Positions 11,144 through 20,302 of a DNA stretch of 64,000 bases are shown piece after piece. Position 1 is the stretch's first letter. Every line of letters starts with the position of its first letter. The stretch is from Lucinisca nassula. Its lineage: Eukaryota > Mollusca > Bivalvia > Lucinida > Lucinidae. Below the pieces are notes generated by a model, which saw only the letters and a list, made by a program, of their open reading frames with translations, was not told the origin of the DNA and searched no databases. The stretch spans positions 104,349,497 through 104,413,496 of the forward strand of contig OY757020.1 in NCBI GenBank assembly GCA_963580285.1. The letters are read 5' to 3'. The position numbers were made by a program, and so were the translations under genes.

Positions 11144-11368
11144 AGTGGCATCTCTGCCTGCATGTATGGACAGAAGGCGACTTCCTCCGGGATGCTTCTT
11201 TGCCCACTGCGTTACGTTATATACTTGTCCATTCAGTACTAGCCAACAGTCATTCTGCGTGTCATGTTTCTGTATGTCAGACCACGTAAAATGCTTTCTA
11301 GTCGTTGGAACATGTTGTGCTCCAGCAGCCATTTCATCTGTAGAACTTAGCCCAGCCAGCCTCTCCAT
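11144..11368 (-). CDS. Front-end fatty acyl desaturase, first coding exon (cytochrome b5 domain)
   Basis: The exon encodes 75 residues starting at ATG 11368. A 26-residue leader is followed by a cytochrome-b5 haem-binding fold: HFTWSDIQKHDTQNDCWLVL, NGQVYNVTQWAKK, then HPGG (residues 59-62), the haem-ligand loop, and IHAGRDAT. The pattern HPGGxxxxxxxAGxDAT after a TW..IQKH start is characteristic of delta-5/6-type desaturases, ER-membrane enzymes that insert double bases toward the carboxyl end of polyunsaturated acyl chains using electrons from the fused b5 domain. Straight after DAT (phase 0) lies GTATGT, a good splice donor; vertebrate FADS genes also break near here (known, from memory). 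An acceptor-like TTTATTGCAG occurs 5-6 bases upstream of the ATG, so a 5'-UTR exon may exist. Histidine-box exons are not in view. Alternatives are another b5-fusion protein or an orphan exon copy. Confidence 0.75.
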
Positions 11369-11401
11369 CTCACCTGCAATAAAAACTCAATTCCGGAGAC
11401 A

Positions 11402-11651
11402 TCATTGCGGTAACCCACCCGTGCTCCAAAACAGTTATTTTTTGGATTAAAATGTTTGATATTTTCTTATTTGTACATCAAACATTGGTGGTGGGTGCTC
11501 GTTAGAACCGCCTTATTGAGGCGGTTCCAACGAGTACCCACAACCTATGTCTTGGAGCAGAAATAAGAAAAATATTGTATACCCCATTAAACCCCAGTTT
11601 TCTCTGTATAAAGTGGGGTTTATAGGGGTGTTCGTTTCACGGACTTGTTAA
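11402..11651. repeat. HP-B element
   Basis: It has a nearly complete core (GTGGGTGCTCGTTAGAACCG, tip CTTATTGAG), the small hairpin AACCCCAGTTTTCTCTGTATAAAGTGGGGTT as two arms near 11586-11620, and the TTTCACGGACTTGTT end. It lies about 35 bases upstream of the desaturase start codon. Confidence 0.8.
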
Positions 11652-12228
11652 AGGTGCATTATTGAGCTACCGGGTCTCAAATTTTTTTTCTGTTTTTTTT
11701 TTTTTATCTTCAATGCATACTCCTTTGTCATGTGTACACTTCTGGAGCCAAATACAGCATCAGAACTTTGTGAAAATGGTCGTTTTCATTCCTGTTTACC
11801 CTTCGCTCTGAACATGTGTTCGGAATTTCTGTTCTAAAAATAAATCTGTCACTTTACACATACATGGCGACAGTATCGTCTCTGAGTGTCGGTACTTATG
11901 GCATGGTATTCAGTGTCGTATTTTTTTTCCGATTCAGGCATGGCCTAAGCAAGCAAGGCCAAAAATGAACGTCGCATAACGTCATATATTGGGATTCTAT
12001 TTTTGTCACAAACTAAAAATAGATCTAACTATAGTGTTCGAAACCTAGTTAGGGAATCCCTCTCAAACTCGTTAACCTGTCATCATAATTGTTAGCATTT
12101 TTGCATAAAATGCATTCATTTGTATTGTTTTAAAGAAAAATACCGGCTATATGTATTTTATTTTTGGAAGCATTTTTTCCAGATAGCTCAATAATGCACC
12201 TTTAAGGTGATGTCATTTTAACCATTCA
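11652..12228. other. AT-rich, nothing recognised
   Basis: A T-run near 11686-11706 and no coding signal. GTGCATTATTGAGCTA and AGCTCAATAATGCAC, near 11650 and 12185, are inverted copies and may mark the ends of an undescribed element about 560 bp long. Confidence 0.45.
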
Positions 12229-12500
12229 GAGGCCAAGAAAAAGCTGTGTTAATACAATCCTGTGCATATGCTTCTAGAACTACCATTTCCAGAAGATTAC
12301 GTTTTATACTTTTCTTACTTTTAGTCTACGTGTAGATAATGCCTGCTCGTTAGAACCGCACCAATGATACGTTTCCAACGAGTACCCTATTTCTATGCTT
12401 TGTAGCAAATAATACGAAAATGGATATCAACGTAAAATCCACTTTTCTCAAAATAAAGAGGGGTTTAGAGGGGCGTTCCTTACAAAGACATATTAACATG
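12229..12500. repeat. HP-B element, degenerate
   Basis: The core is decayed (GCTCGTTAGAACCGCACCAATGATACGTTTCC..) but the order of small hairpin, AGGGGTTTAGAGGGG and AAGACATATTAACATGATG end is recognisable. Confidence 0.55.
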
Positions 12501-12542
12501 ATGTCGTCTGCTACTTTATATATTTGCAACTTTTAGAGCTTT

Positions 12543-12625
12543 TTTGCATACAGCGAAACAGTGTGGGTCCTGATCAGACTACCCTAAGATGGGTCTACAC
12601 TGTTTGTAGCAAAAAGGATGACTTA
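12543..12625. repeat. Fragment of the CAGTGTAGGC..GATCAGAC hairpin repeat
   Basis: AAACAGTGTGGGTCCTGATCAGAC and its partner GGGTCTACACTGTTTG form an imperfect hairpin also found inside MITE E copies. Here it occurs without MITE ends. Confidence 0.5.
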
Positions 12626-12662
12626 AAAAGTAACCAGCAGGTCTCTTGCTCTCTTGTGTAGC

Positions 12663-12947
12663 AATTACGCAAACACGCCTATACAAATACATTGCCACCT
12701 TTTATCGCCGAAAAAAATGAAAATTTTAAAATGAAAAATTATGATATTTTTCTTATTTCTGCTCAAAATATAGATTGTGGGCACTCGTTAGAACCGCCTC
12801 ATCGAGGCGGTTCTAACGAGTACCCGCAATCTATATTTTAGAGCAGAAATAAGAAAAATAAGGTTTACCCCTGCAAACCCCAGTTTTACTATATAGAAGT
12901 GGGGTTCAAATGGGTCAAAATTATATAGGCGTGTTTTATATACAGTG
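12663..12947. repeat. HP-A element, near-complete
   Basis: Ends ATTACGCAAACACGCC and ATATAGGCGTGTTTTA. A perfect core tip CCGCCTCATCGAGGCGG lies near 12794-12810, followed by a small hairpin (AACCCCAGTTTTACTATATAGAAGTGGGG arms). A good reference copy for the family. Confidence 0.85.
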
Positions 12948-12948
12948 A

Positions 12949-13135
12949 AATTCCGCAATAAGACCACCTGAAATTAAGACCAATTTTGCTTTAAAAATCT
13001 TATTAAGAACGGTGCAGTTATTATATTTTGTGTTTTCTGCGCTCGGTGTCCTCTTGTAGGGGCCCACCTAAGAGACTGTTCAAATGTGGCCTTAACGACC
13101 ACTTTTGAAAAGTCCCAACTGTCGTCTTAATACCT
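12949..13135. repeat. MITE J (pogo-like ends), copy 2
   Basis: It starts TACAGTGAAATTCCGCAATA directly at the end of HP-A and contains GAGACTGTTCAAATGTGGCC, matching copy 1. The right end is eroded. Confidence 0.5.
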
Positions 13136-13225
13136 GGGCGCATACCCACAATACAGATTTTCTCACAGTTGGGGCTCACGTGGTACAGGTGTCACATGGC
13201 CTTATGTCTATAGGGCGTGAATCTA

Positions 13226-13484
13226 CAACCGGCCTCGGAAGCTAAGTCGGATTGGTAAGTCATGGATTCGATACCTGCGTGGATGGGAAGCATTCCTTAG
13301 TGGGACTGACATGACTCTTTTTAACGGTCATTCTCCTGACCGCAGATTCAAGATAGGCAGTGGTCAGATTGTAGCGGAACAGTGTCACTGCACTGGCTAA
13401 CCACTGATACTGCCCAGAAAAAGTGTAATTCGGCAAACTGACAGATTCGGTATGACCAAAAAAGTGTTGACATGACATTAAAAC
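13226..13484 (+). repeat. SINE S2, old and diverged
   Basis: A recognisable head (CCGGCCTCGGAAGCTAAGTCGG, GGATTCGATACC) and body (AACGGTCATTCTCC, CACTGCACTGGCTAACC, CTGCCCAGAAAAAGTG) with many substitutions and a shortened 3' end. Confidence 0.65.
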
Positions 13485-13741
13485 TTCAAAGAAACCACAC
13501 TTTATATAGAGAAAACTATGCTTTACAAGGGTATACGTTTTTATACTTATTTCTGCTCCAAGACATAGGTTGTGGGTACTCGTTAGAACCGCCTCAACGA
13601 GGCGGTTCTAGCAAGCACCCATAACCTATGTTTGGAGAATAATTAAGAAATTAATCATAAAATTTCATCAGAAAAATTGCAGTTTAAAAAAAAAAAAAAT
13701 GAAAGAATGCACTAAGTCACACTGGTGTGCTATCGTAATGC
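13485..13741. repeat. HP-B element
   Basis: The core GGGTACTCGTTAGAACCGCC, tip CTCAACGAG, right arm CTAGCAAGCACCC, with a poly(A) expansion near 13686-13699 and a GGTGTGCTATCGTAATG end. Confidence 0.8.
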
Positions 13742-13876
13742 GAAAGGCTCTTGTGAGAATGCGATAGAGCACAGACTCGCCAAAGCTTTTGCTGGTCGCT
13801 GTTTGCTGCGGAAAGATCACATGACCTGGTTACGTTTATGTTTGAGACAAAATGATGATAACGCGCCCATATTCTA

Positions 13877-14106
13877 TTAAGGAGAATGGGAACACCTTCA
13901 GGGGAGGCAACTCATGTTTGTCTCCCATGTCAATAGGGGTCAACTCTTAAAAGAAAGAATTTGCTCCTGAGGAGCAAATTCTTTCCTTTAGGAGTAGACC
14001 CCTTTTTCAGTGGGGCAGGGCTTAAAGATTAGCGAACAGGAAGTCCCGAAAGTTATCTCCCTTTGGAAAATGGCGGAAAAAATGCCAGGTGTTCCCGTTC
14101 CTCTTA
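13877..14106. repeat. MITE F, copy 1 (TTAA-flanked)
   Basis: TTAAGGAGAATGGGAACACC at the left and its inverse GGTGTTCCCGTTCCTCTTAA at the right. An internal perfect palindrome GAAAGAATTTGCTCC..GGAGCAAATTCTTTC lies near 13954-13995. TTAA at both ends suggests a piggyBac-type TTAA target; the class is inferred. Confidence 0.75.
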
Positions 14107-14109
14107 AGT

Positions 14110-14337
14110 GCATTATGAAATCCGTTTTTTTTTCTACAACAATTGGGGCTACAGATTGTTAGGTAGGTTCTAACGAACACCCGTAATACATGTTTTTCAA
14201 GTAACTCAAGCAAAACGATGTTGACCAGTTTTTTGTTTTCCATTTAACGAGCAGTTAACCCGCAATACATGTTTTTTCAAGTAACTAAAGCAAAACGATG
14301 TTTACCAGTATTTTTCTTTTCATTTAACGAGCAATGT
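14110..14337. repeat. HP remnant with an 80-bp tandem duplication
   Basis: GGTTCTAACGAACACCCGTAATAC is half of an HP core. The block ACCCGYAATACATGTTTTT..CATTTAACGAGCA is then repeated in tandem, units at about 14180-14258 and 14259-14337. Confidence 0.6.
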
Positions 14338-14636
14338 AGGCCCCCGCCCATCGGGACTTGAAGAAACAGATGGGCTGCATGATGCTTCCACGCAGAGCTG
14401 AAACCGACCGCACACGGGTACTGGTAAACCGCTTAGAGGACCTAAGCCTGCCCAGGCAAAGTGGTGCGAGTCGGACCGCCCATGCTTAACAACCCTATTG
14501 GTTTCATTGTGCGACAGGGCTTGAGATGTCATTTAATCTCAGTGTCGGGTAAAGGTGCCACAAAATTGGAAGCAACGTCCCGAAAATTACCTATATAGTG
14601 TTGACGGGGACGTTAAATCTCAAATCAAACAAAATA
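14338..14636 (+). repeat. SINE S3, full length
   Basis: Complete from CCCCCGCCCATCGGGACTTG to GGGGACGTTAAATCTCAAAT. AACGAGC motifs at both borders may be the target duplication. Confidence 0.85.
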
Positions 14637-14845
14637 AAACGAGCGGTGTACAGAGGGGTTCAGTACACAGACCTTTTAGTGTCTTTTTTGTTGTTGTTTT
14701 TTTGTTTTTTGTTTTTTTCCCCTTTTTTATAGTTTAACGACTCAGTCAACACCATTTAGACTATATCGATCCGATCAGTTTTCCTTATGGCATTTCATGG
14801 GAAAGAGGTTAACCAGTAAGTTCCACATTTTTTCACCAGAATTTG

Positions 14846-15127
14846 TTGAATTGAGATTGTACGTCCCCGTCAACACTATTTAGGTCATTTTGGAGTCGTC
14901 GCTTCATATTTTGTGGGACTTTTACCCGACATTGAGATGAAATGAGATCTCAAGCCCTGCTGCCCAATGAAACCAATAGGTTTATACACATGGACTGTCT
15001 GACACGCACCACTTTGCCTGGGCAAGCTTAGACTTTCTAAGCGGTTTACTAGTACCCATGTCCGGTCGGTTGCAGCTCAGCGTGGAAGCAGCCCAATCCA
15101 TTCCTCCTAGCCCCAATGGGCGGGGCC
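14846..15127 (-). repeat. SINE S3
   Basis: Minus-strand copy ending at GGCCCCGCCCATTGGGGCTAGG (written inversely at about 15108-15127). Typical body, with a shortened tail and no (CAAA)n. Confidence 0.8.
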
Positions 15128-15156
15128 ATTTTTCGTCAGAGTATACCAACAGATAA

Positions 15157-15325
15157 GGTAAGTATTTTGTGAATAGTTTTAAGGATATTTTTTTTTGTCG
15201 ATTCTCCATGAAAAAAGTACGTTGTAGGTATTCATTAGAACTGCCTCGCCGAGGCGGTTTTTATGAGTACCCACAAAGTAGGTTAATATGGATAAATAAG
15301 GAAAACTATCCTTCGTTCAAAACAA
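15157..15325. repeat. HP-H element
   Basis: The core hairpin (GTAGGTATTCATTAGAACTG, tip GCCTCGCCGAGGC, TTATGAGTACCCAC) is flanked by AATAGTTTTAAGGATA and GGAAAACTATCCTTC arms, different from HP-A and HP-B but shared with 30352-30510. Confidence 0.65.
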
Positions 15326-15327
15326 AA

Positions 15328-15636
15328 GGCCCCCGCCCATAGGGACTTGAAGAAATATATGGGCGTCATGATGCTTCCACGCAGAGCTGAATCCGGCCCG
15401 CACACTAGTACTGGTAAACCGCTTAGAGGATCTAAGCCTGTCTGGGAAAAGCGGTGCGAGGCGGACCGTCCTTGCTAATAAACCATATTGGTTTCATTGG
15501 GCGACAGGGCTTAAGATGTCATTTCATCTCAGTGTCGGGTAAAAGTCCCACAAAATTGGAAGCAACGTCTCCAAAATGACCTTTACAGTGTTGACGGGGA
15601 CGTTAAACCTCAACCAACCAACCAACCAACCAACCT
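15328..15636 (+). repeat. SINE S3, full length
   Basis: Complete S3 whose 3' tail is (AACC)n, CAACCAACCAACC, rather than (CAAA)n. Confidence 0.85.
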
Positions 15637-15703
15637 ATTACATGTGCCTTACCCGTTGCCGAATCTAACAACCGACCAGCTTTAATCAACGAAAGCGAGA
15701 AAA

Positions 15704-16158
15704 AAAAAACAGAGAAAAGATTCATGATCAATCTCCATACCCGTATCGAACACGCGACCTCCTGCTCACCAGACCGGCCCCGATAGCTCAGTTGGTAGAG
15801 TGTCCGCTCCGGGGAACGGGAGGTCTCGGGTTCGATCCCGGGCCGCGACATACCAAAGTCGTTAAAAATGGTACTAGCTGCTCCTCGCTTGGCACTCGGA
15901 TTTACGGGGTAGAGCTAGGGCTGGTCGATCCAGTGTCAGGATAATGTGACTGGGTGTGGTATCATGTAATGTGTCTGGGACATGATACTTCAGTGAGGCA
16001 GCACTATAAACGTGAGCATTGAGCTCCCTGTTGCAACCATACACCGTCGTGATATGACTGAAAAATTGTTGAAAGCGACGTTAAACCCGAATTCACACAC
16101 ACACACACACTGCTCACCAGTCAGACGCGCATCCGACTGGGCTACCGAGGCCAGCGAC
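15704..16158 (-). repeat. SINE S2 head, split by SINE S6
   Basis: AGATTCATGATCAATCTCC..GCGACCTCCTGCTCACCAG on one side and TCAGACGCGCATCCGACTGG, GCTACCGAGGCCAGCG on the other are the contiguous tRNA-like head of a minus-strand S2. S6 sits between, flanked by the 10-base duplication TGCTCACCAG. Confidence 0.85.
15773..16110 (+). repeat. SINE S6, tRNA-derived, full length
   Basis: The head has a textbook RNA polymerase III A box (TAGCTCAGTTGG) and B box (GGTTCGATCCC). A body follows with GGCATGATACTTCAGTGAGGC-like sequence (TTCAGTGAGGCAGCACTATA), the 3' end GCGACGTTAAACCC and a (CA)n tail. The target duplication TGCTCACCAG (15763-15772 and 16111-16120) is perfect, so insertion is fairly recent. 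The AGTGAGGCAGCACTATAAA segment resembles the conserved domain of mollusc V-type SINEs (from memory; family name not verified). The head is SINE, not a free tRNA gene. Confidence 0.85.
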
Positions 16159-16289
16159 TGTTTAATGTGGTGACAAAAACTGTATAAGAACAAGATGTTT
16201 TTAAATAGTTACCTATTATATTCGTCAGATACCGCTTGGGGACGGATGTGTCTAGATTTCATATCCTGTTTCTATACTAGCGACAAACT

Positions 16290-16530
16290 TTAAGGGGAAT
16301 GGATACACCTTCAGGGGAGGCAACTACTGCAAAGTATTTTGTCTCCCATGCCATTCGGTGTCAACTCTTAAAGGAAAGAATTTGCTCCTGAGGAGCAAAT
16401 TCTTTCCTTTAAGAGTAAACCCCTTTTTTCAGTGGGACAGGGCTTATAGAAAAGCCAACGGGAAGTCCCAAAAGTTGTCTCCCTTTGAAAAATGGCGGAA
16501 AAATCGGCCGGGTGTTCCGATTCCCGTTAA
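16290..16530. repeat. MITE F, copy 2 (TTAA-flanked)
   Basis: TTAAGGGGAATGGATACACC and the inverse GGTGTTCCGATTCCCGTTAA. The internal perfect palindrome AGGAAAGAATTTGCTCC..inverse (about 16370-16410) is identical to copy 1. TTAA occurs at both ends. Confidence 0.8.
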
Positions 16531-16893
16531 AATCGAAGCTTGCAAGCTGTGGCGAATAACGAGTGAATTGAGGGCATCTTGATATTACGAAATTGATCTT
16601 ATAAGCGAAGGATACAAAATGATGCATGGCAAGTATACATACATGCTCAGATCAGCGTACGCAGACGGGTATTCTGGGCATGGTCTATTGTTTTCACATG
16701 GAATTCCTGCAGGTTTTGGGTTGTATATAAAGTCAAAGAAGGATTGATGAGTTGGGTAGGGATAGGAAAGCACTATTGCACAGGCACTTAGGGGTATCTG
16801 AATCCCTTTTTTGTGGTCCATCGACCCATAGTTACTCAGCATCTTTAGATCTGATATCGACGTGACTATTACTGACTTATATGAAAATCCAGG
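16531..16893. other. Unique-looking sequence, no gene
   Basis: A 103-codon minus-strand frame (16585-16896) has no recognisable domain and no supporting splice or start context; I would not annotate it. Confidence 0.4.
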
Positions 16894-17494
16894 CATTACG
16901 CAAACACGCCTCTACAAATACATTGCCATCTTTATCGCCGAAAAAATGAAAATTTTGTGATTAAAAATTGTGATATTTTTCTTATTTCTGCTCTAAAATA
17001 TAGAGTGTGGGTACTCGTTAGAACCGCCTCATCGAGGCGGTTTGATATTTTTCTTATTTCTGCTATAAAATATAGATGATGGGTACTCGTTAGAACCGCC
17101 TAATCGAGGAGGTTCTAACGAGTACCCACAATCTATATTTTAGCGCAGAAACAAGAAAATATAGACTGTGGGTACTCGTTAGAACCGCCTCATCGAGGCG
17201 GTTTAATTTAATATTTTTCTTATTTCTGCGCTAAAATATAGATTGTGGGTACTTGTTTAAACCTCCTCGATTAGGCGGTACTAACGAGTACCCACAATCT
17301 ATATTTTAGAGCAGAAATAAGAAAATATAGATTCTTTAAAACCGCCTCGATGCGGCGGTTCTAACGAGTACCCACTATCTATATTTTAGAGCAGAAATAA
17401 GAAAAATAAGGTATATCCCCGGAAACCCCAGTTTTACTATATAAAAATGGGGTTCAAGCGGGTCAAAATTATATAGGCGTGTTTTCTTGATGTA
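16894..17494. repeat. HP-A element with multiplied core hairpins
   Basis: Single HP-A ends (ATTACGCAAACACGCC; ATATAGGCGTGTTTTCTTGATG) enclose about five core units at roughly 17002-17043, 17080-17146, 17163-17202, 17240-17305 and 17336-17385. Some are whole palindromes, others half-palindromes abruptly joined to the TTTTTCTTATTTCTGC spacer. The mutant tip CCTAATCGAGGAGG at about 17100 reappears inverted (CCTCCTCGATTAGG) at about 17262. Confidence 0.85.
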
Positions 17495-17610
17495 ACGATA
17501 ATTTATAGACACTAGTCTAGTTATTCTCGTCGCTGTGAGGTCAGAGTGTTCCGAGAGATGGCTGTATGGAAACTAGACTGAAATCATGTGTTGGGTTTGG
17601 CAACGTTTGC

Positions 17611-17820
17611 TTAACCCTTACCCTGCTGTTCACGACAACCCCTACCTTTGCAAAGTGTAGATCCTGATCAGATGGCTTCTTTAAACATTGTAGATCAGGC
17701 TCTACACTGTTTGTCATTCACTTTGTGAATTGAACAAATATGTATTGTAAAGAAATTTGATTAGTTGATAATCAGCAATGGGAGTGGCTTAATTAATTTA
17801 TGCAACCGAATAAAGGTTAA
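17611..17820. repeat. MITE D, copy 1
   Basis: Starts TTAACCCTTACCCTGCTGTT, contains a GTGTAGATCCTGATCAGAT hairpin and the AT-rich block with GTTGATAATCAGC, and ends GGTTAA. Related copies lie at 22194 and 46066. Confidence 0.65.
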
Positions 17821-18023
17821 AGAATACTAATTTAAGGATGAGATGGCGCAGATCGTGGTGTCTGACAAGTGTCCACCTTGTTTGCAAACAGTACAAGAAT
17901 TTAAGGGTGAGATACCACAGAAAGCGGGGGATCTGATCAGGGTTTAAACTGTTTGCTTACGGTACAGGCATTTAATGGTTAAACGAAATAGTGTTCGTTT
18001 AGGACAACTTGTCCAATATACAC

Positions 18024-18484
18024 TCAGGCCATCCTTAAAAAAAATTGTTTGCTGTGCTCCTACCCATCATATGTGAAATGGGTAGGAAAGTAGGTCTTTT
18101 TTTTTTTTTTTTTTTTTTTTGATCTGAAAAGATATTTGACCCTAAAAGCACCATACAACAACCGGAAACATCATTTCAAATACTTATTTTCTGATTTTTC
18201 AGAGAAAATCACGCTTGACATTACATTTGAATGGTCTGCCAGACCTTTCAAATGAAACATCAAGCCTGATTTTCGATGAAAAAAATAATAATACAGCAAA
18301 AAAAAAAAAAAAAAAAAACAATATCATTTTCTTGTAATTTGGCTTAGTGTGTTAAAATTGAGTTTAATCAGGATTTCAAAAAAAATCTTTTCCTCCAGAT
18401 GGTAATATATTTTTTGGGTAGGGGCAATCTGTGTGGGTAGGTAGGAGCACAGCAAACCAAGAATTTTTTAAGGATGGCCTCAGA
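18024..18484. repeat. MITE N with about 45-bp terminal inverted repeats
   Basis: CTCAGGCCATCCTTAAAAAA..TTTGCTGTGCTCCTACC at the left is matched by the inverse at 18436-18484. Inside are a T-run (18099-18120), an A-run (18299-18319) in inverted relation, and a central hairpin (GAAAATCACGCTTGA..inverse, 18201-18275). The whole 460 bp could fold back. Confidence 0.75.
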
Positions 18485-18578
18485 GAAAATCGACCCTCCA
18501 TTTTGGGACTCGACCATGTTTCGGTAAGGCGCCTTAAGTTTTCATTTGACATTGATTCTGATCTTAATCCTGTACTTA

Positions 18579-19109
18579 GGCCCCCGCCCATCGGGGTTTG
18601 GGGAAATAGACTGGGCTGCTTGATGTTTACACCCAGAGCAGCCCAACTGCACATGAGTACTGGTAAAACGGCTTAAGAGGTATAAGCCTGCCCAGGCAAA
18701 GTGAAGCGAGTCAGACCATCATTCATATAAAATAAAAAGCTGAAAAGTTGCCTTTGGAAACAATGAAAAAATAAAACGAAAATCATTGAGTCTCTTCATA
18801 CACAATAAAAAAGTTTGCAAGGCTGCATACGTCTCCCAGCACCTGTTTAAGCGATATTCGATTTTCAAAGTAACCCGAATGGGCTCAATGATCCCAAAGG
18901 AAAAGAAAATATAATCTGCACTATGATGAAGCACGGGCAGACCATTCACGGCCGCCCTGTTGGTTCTTTAGGAAGGTAGGGCTTGAGATATTTTATCTCA
19001 ATGAGTCAATGTCGGGTAAAAATCCCACAAAACTGGAATCAACGTCTCCAAATGACCTCATAAGTGCTGACGAGGACGTTAAACCTCAAGTTAAACAAAC
19101 AAAAGTCTT
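18579..19109 (+). repeat. SINE S3, interrupted
   Basis: The 5' part (GGCCCCCGCCCATCGGGG to GAGTCAGACCATC) and 3' part (CCGCCCTGTTGG to GAGGACGTTAAACCTCAAG) are separated by about 220 bp of repeat L. Confidence 0.8.
18726..18945. repeat. Repeat L inserted in S3
   Basis: Its 3' part, GGCTCAATGATCCCAAAGG..GAAAATATAA, CACTATGATG, matches the insert at 53450-53530 inside an HP-A element. Its class is unknown. Confidence 0.55.
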
Positions 19110-19257
19110 CTTGCACACCCGACAGGAAACCCGTAGTTTTAACCCAGGGTAAAAATTTTGTTCTACACTTGGTGTTCTTACCCAGGCAAACTGCATAAGT
19201 TAAGTGCGCCAACAATAGAACGTTAAATAAAGAAAGATGAAAACTTTTGGTGGTGTG

Positions 19258-19424
19258 CAAGAAAAAGAATCTAATATGGGGTTCTGTTGTAGATGGGCAT
19301 TCCCAACCCTTGGGATGACCGTGTTGAGTGAAACCTCGGCGTAGCCGCGGTCCCGCTCAGCACGTTCACCCTGAGGGTTGGAAACGCCCATCTACAACAG
19401 AACCCCATGTCAGATTCTTATAAT
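19258..19424. repeat. Foldback element family G, copy 2
   Basis: Flanks GCAAGAAAAAGAATCTAATA and AGATTCTTATA match copy 1. The inner stem is GGGGTTCTGTTGTAGATGGG with its inverse at about 19387-19410, with GGGATGACCGTG/CACGTTCACCC inside. Confidence 0.75.
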
Positions 19425-19450
19425 CTTATACTTCGTGTGTTACATTGTAC

Positions 19451-19800
19451 ACATTACGGAAACACGCCTATACAAATGCATTGTAAACTGTACCTCCGAA
19501 AAATCGATTTTAGATGAAAAATTGTCATTTCGTATTTCTGCTCAAAATCATTACGAGGCCTCTTCAAGCATAACCCACTGAACACACAACGTGAATGCAA
19601 CGTCGTAGCAACATCTTTATAACGACATGGCGTTGCATCGACGTTGGAGACGTCATGTGCCCACTGGGAATTAACTGAACTGCCTTATCGGTGACATAGA
19701 CCCAGTATATATATTTTGGTGGCTTTCATACAAGTATACACGACCTACGTTTCAGAACAGAAATAAGAAAAAAATAATGTAATCCATGTAATTACAGAGA
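19451..19800. repeat. HP-A remnant split by an ACGTC-rich repeat
   Basis: The left HP-A arm (ATTACGGAAACACGCC..TTTCTGCTCAAAAT) is followed at about 19560-19675 by an ACGTC/AACGTCG-rich block with CATGTGCCCACTGGG, then a decayed HP right arm (CAGAAATAAGAAAAAAATAA). The ACGTC block has a relative at 45815-45945. Confidence 0.5.
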
Positions 19801-19959
19801 CATGTAACATACTGATATCCAGTAATTGAAATCACAAATCGAACTTACTAGTTACAAGTACTTTGCATGGAAATAAATTTGATAGCTCAGGCAGACTAAA
19901 GTTGTTGTTAAATATCTAAGGTAACGAGGACACCAAAGCATGGTATAGTGTAATATATA

Positions 19960-20156
19960 GTAGATCTGGGGTTTACAGGGGCATACGTTATTTTTCTTAT
20001 TTCTCAGCTCAAAAACATAGATTGTGGGCACGCGTTAGTTCCTAGAATCTATGTTTGGCGCAGAAATATGAAACATATCGAAATTTTTATCTGAAATATT
20101 TTTTTTTTGGGTGGTTAAATTTTCCACTGTATTTGAATAGGCGTGTTTTGTAATGA
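19960..20156. repeat. HP-A element with collapsed core
   Basis: Right and left arms are intact but the core is shortened to GTGGGCACGCGTTAGTTCCTAG. End AATAGGCGTGTTTTGTAATG. Confidence 0.7.
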
Positions 20157-20302
20157 ATATTCCATTGCATCGAATAGATGTGTTTTAATTATGTTATGTT
20201 TTAGCGAGTAGAAAATAATAGAACAAATATAGAGAGTCTTTAATCCATTCGCATACATGTAGAACTACAACAGATAACTGATATCTGCAAGCTGAATTTT
20301 CC

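Noticed and set aside
10926..11450. Five other reading frames overlapping the desaturase exon
   Set aside because: Shadows of the minus-strand coding exon or of flanking sequence, with no domain.
15776..15850. Apparent tRNA gene with good A and B boxes
   Set aside because: It continues into a SINE body with a GTTAAACCC end, (CA)n tail and target duplication, so it is the head of SINE S6.
16585..16896. 103-codon minus-strand frame
   Set aside because: No recognised motif and it runs into an HP-A end.
17002..17385. Hairpin series as a CRISPR array
   Set aside because: Repeats are palindromes of variable completeness without uniform spacers, in eukaryotic transposon context.
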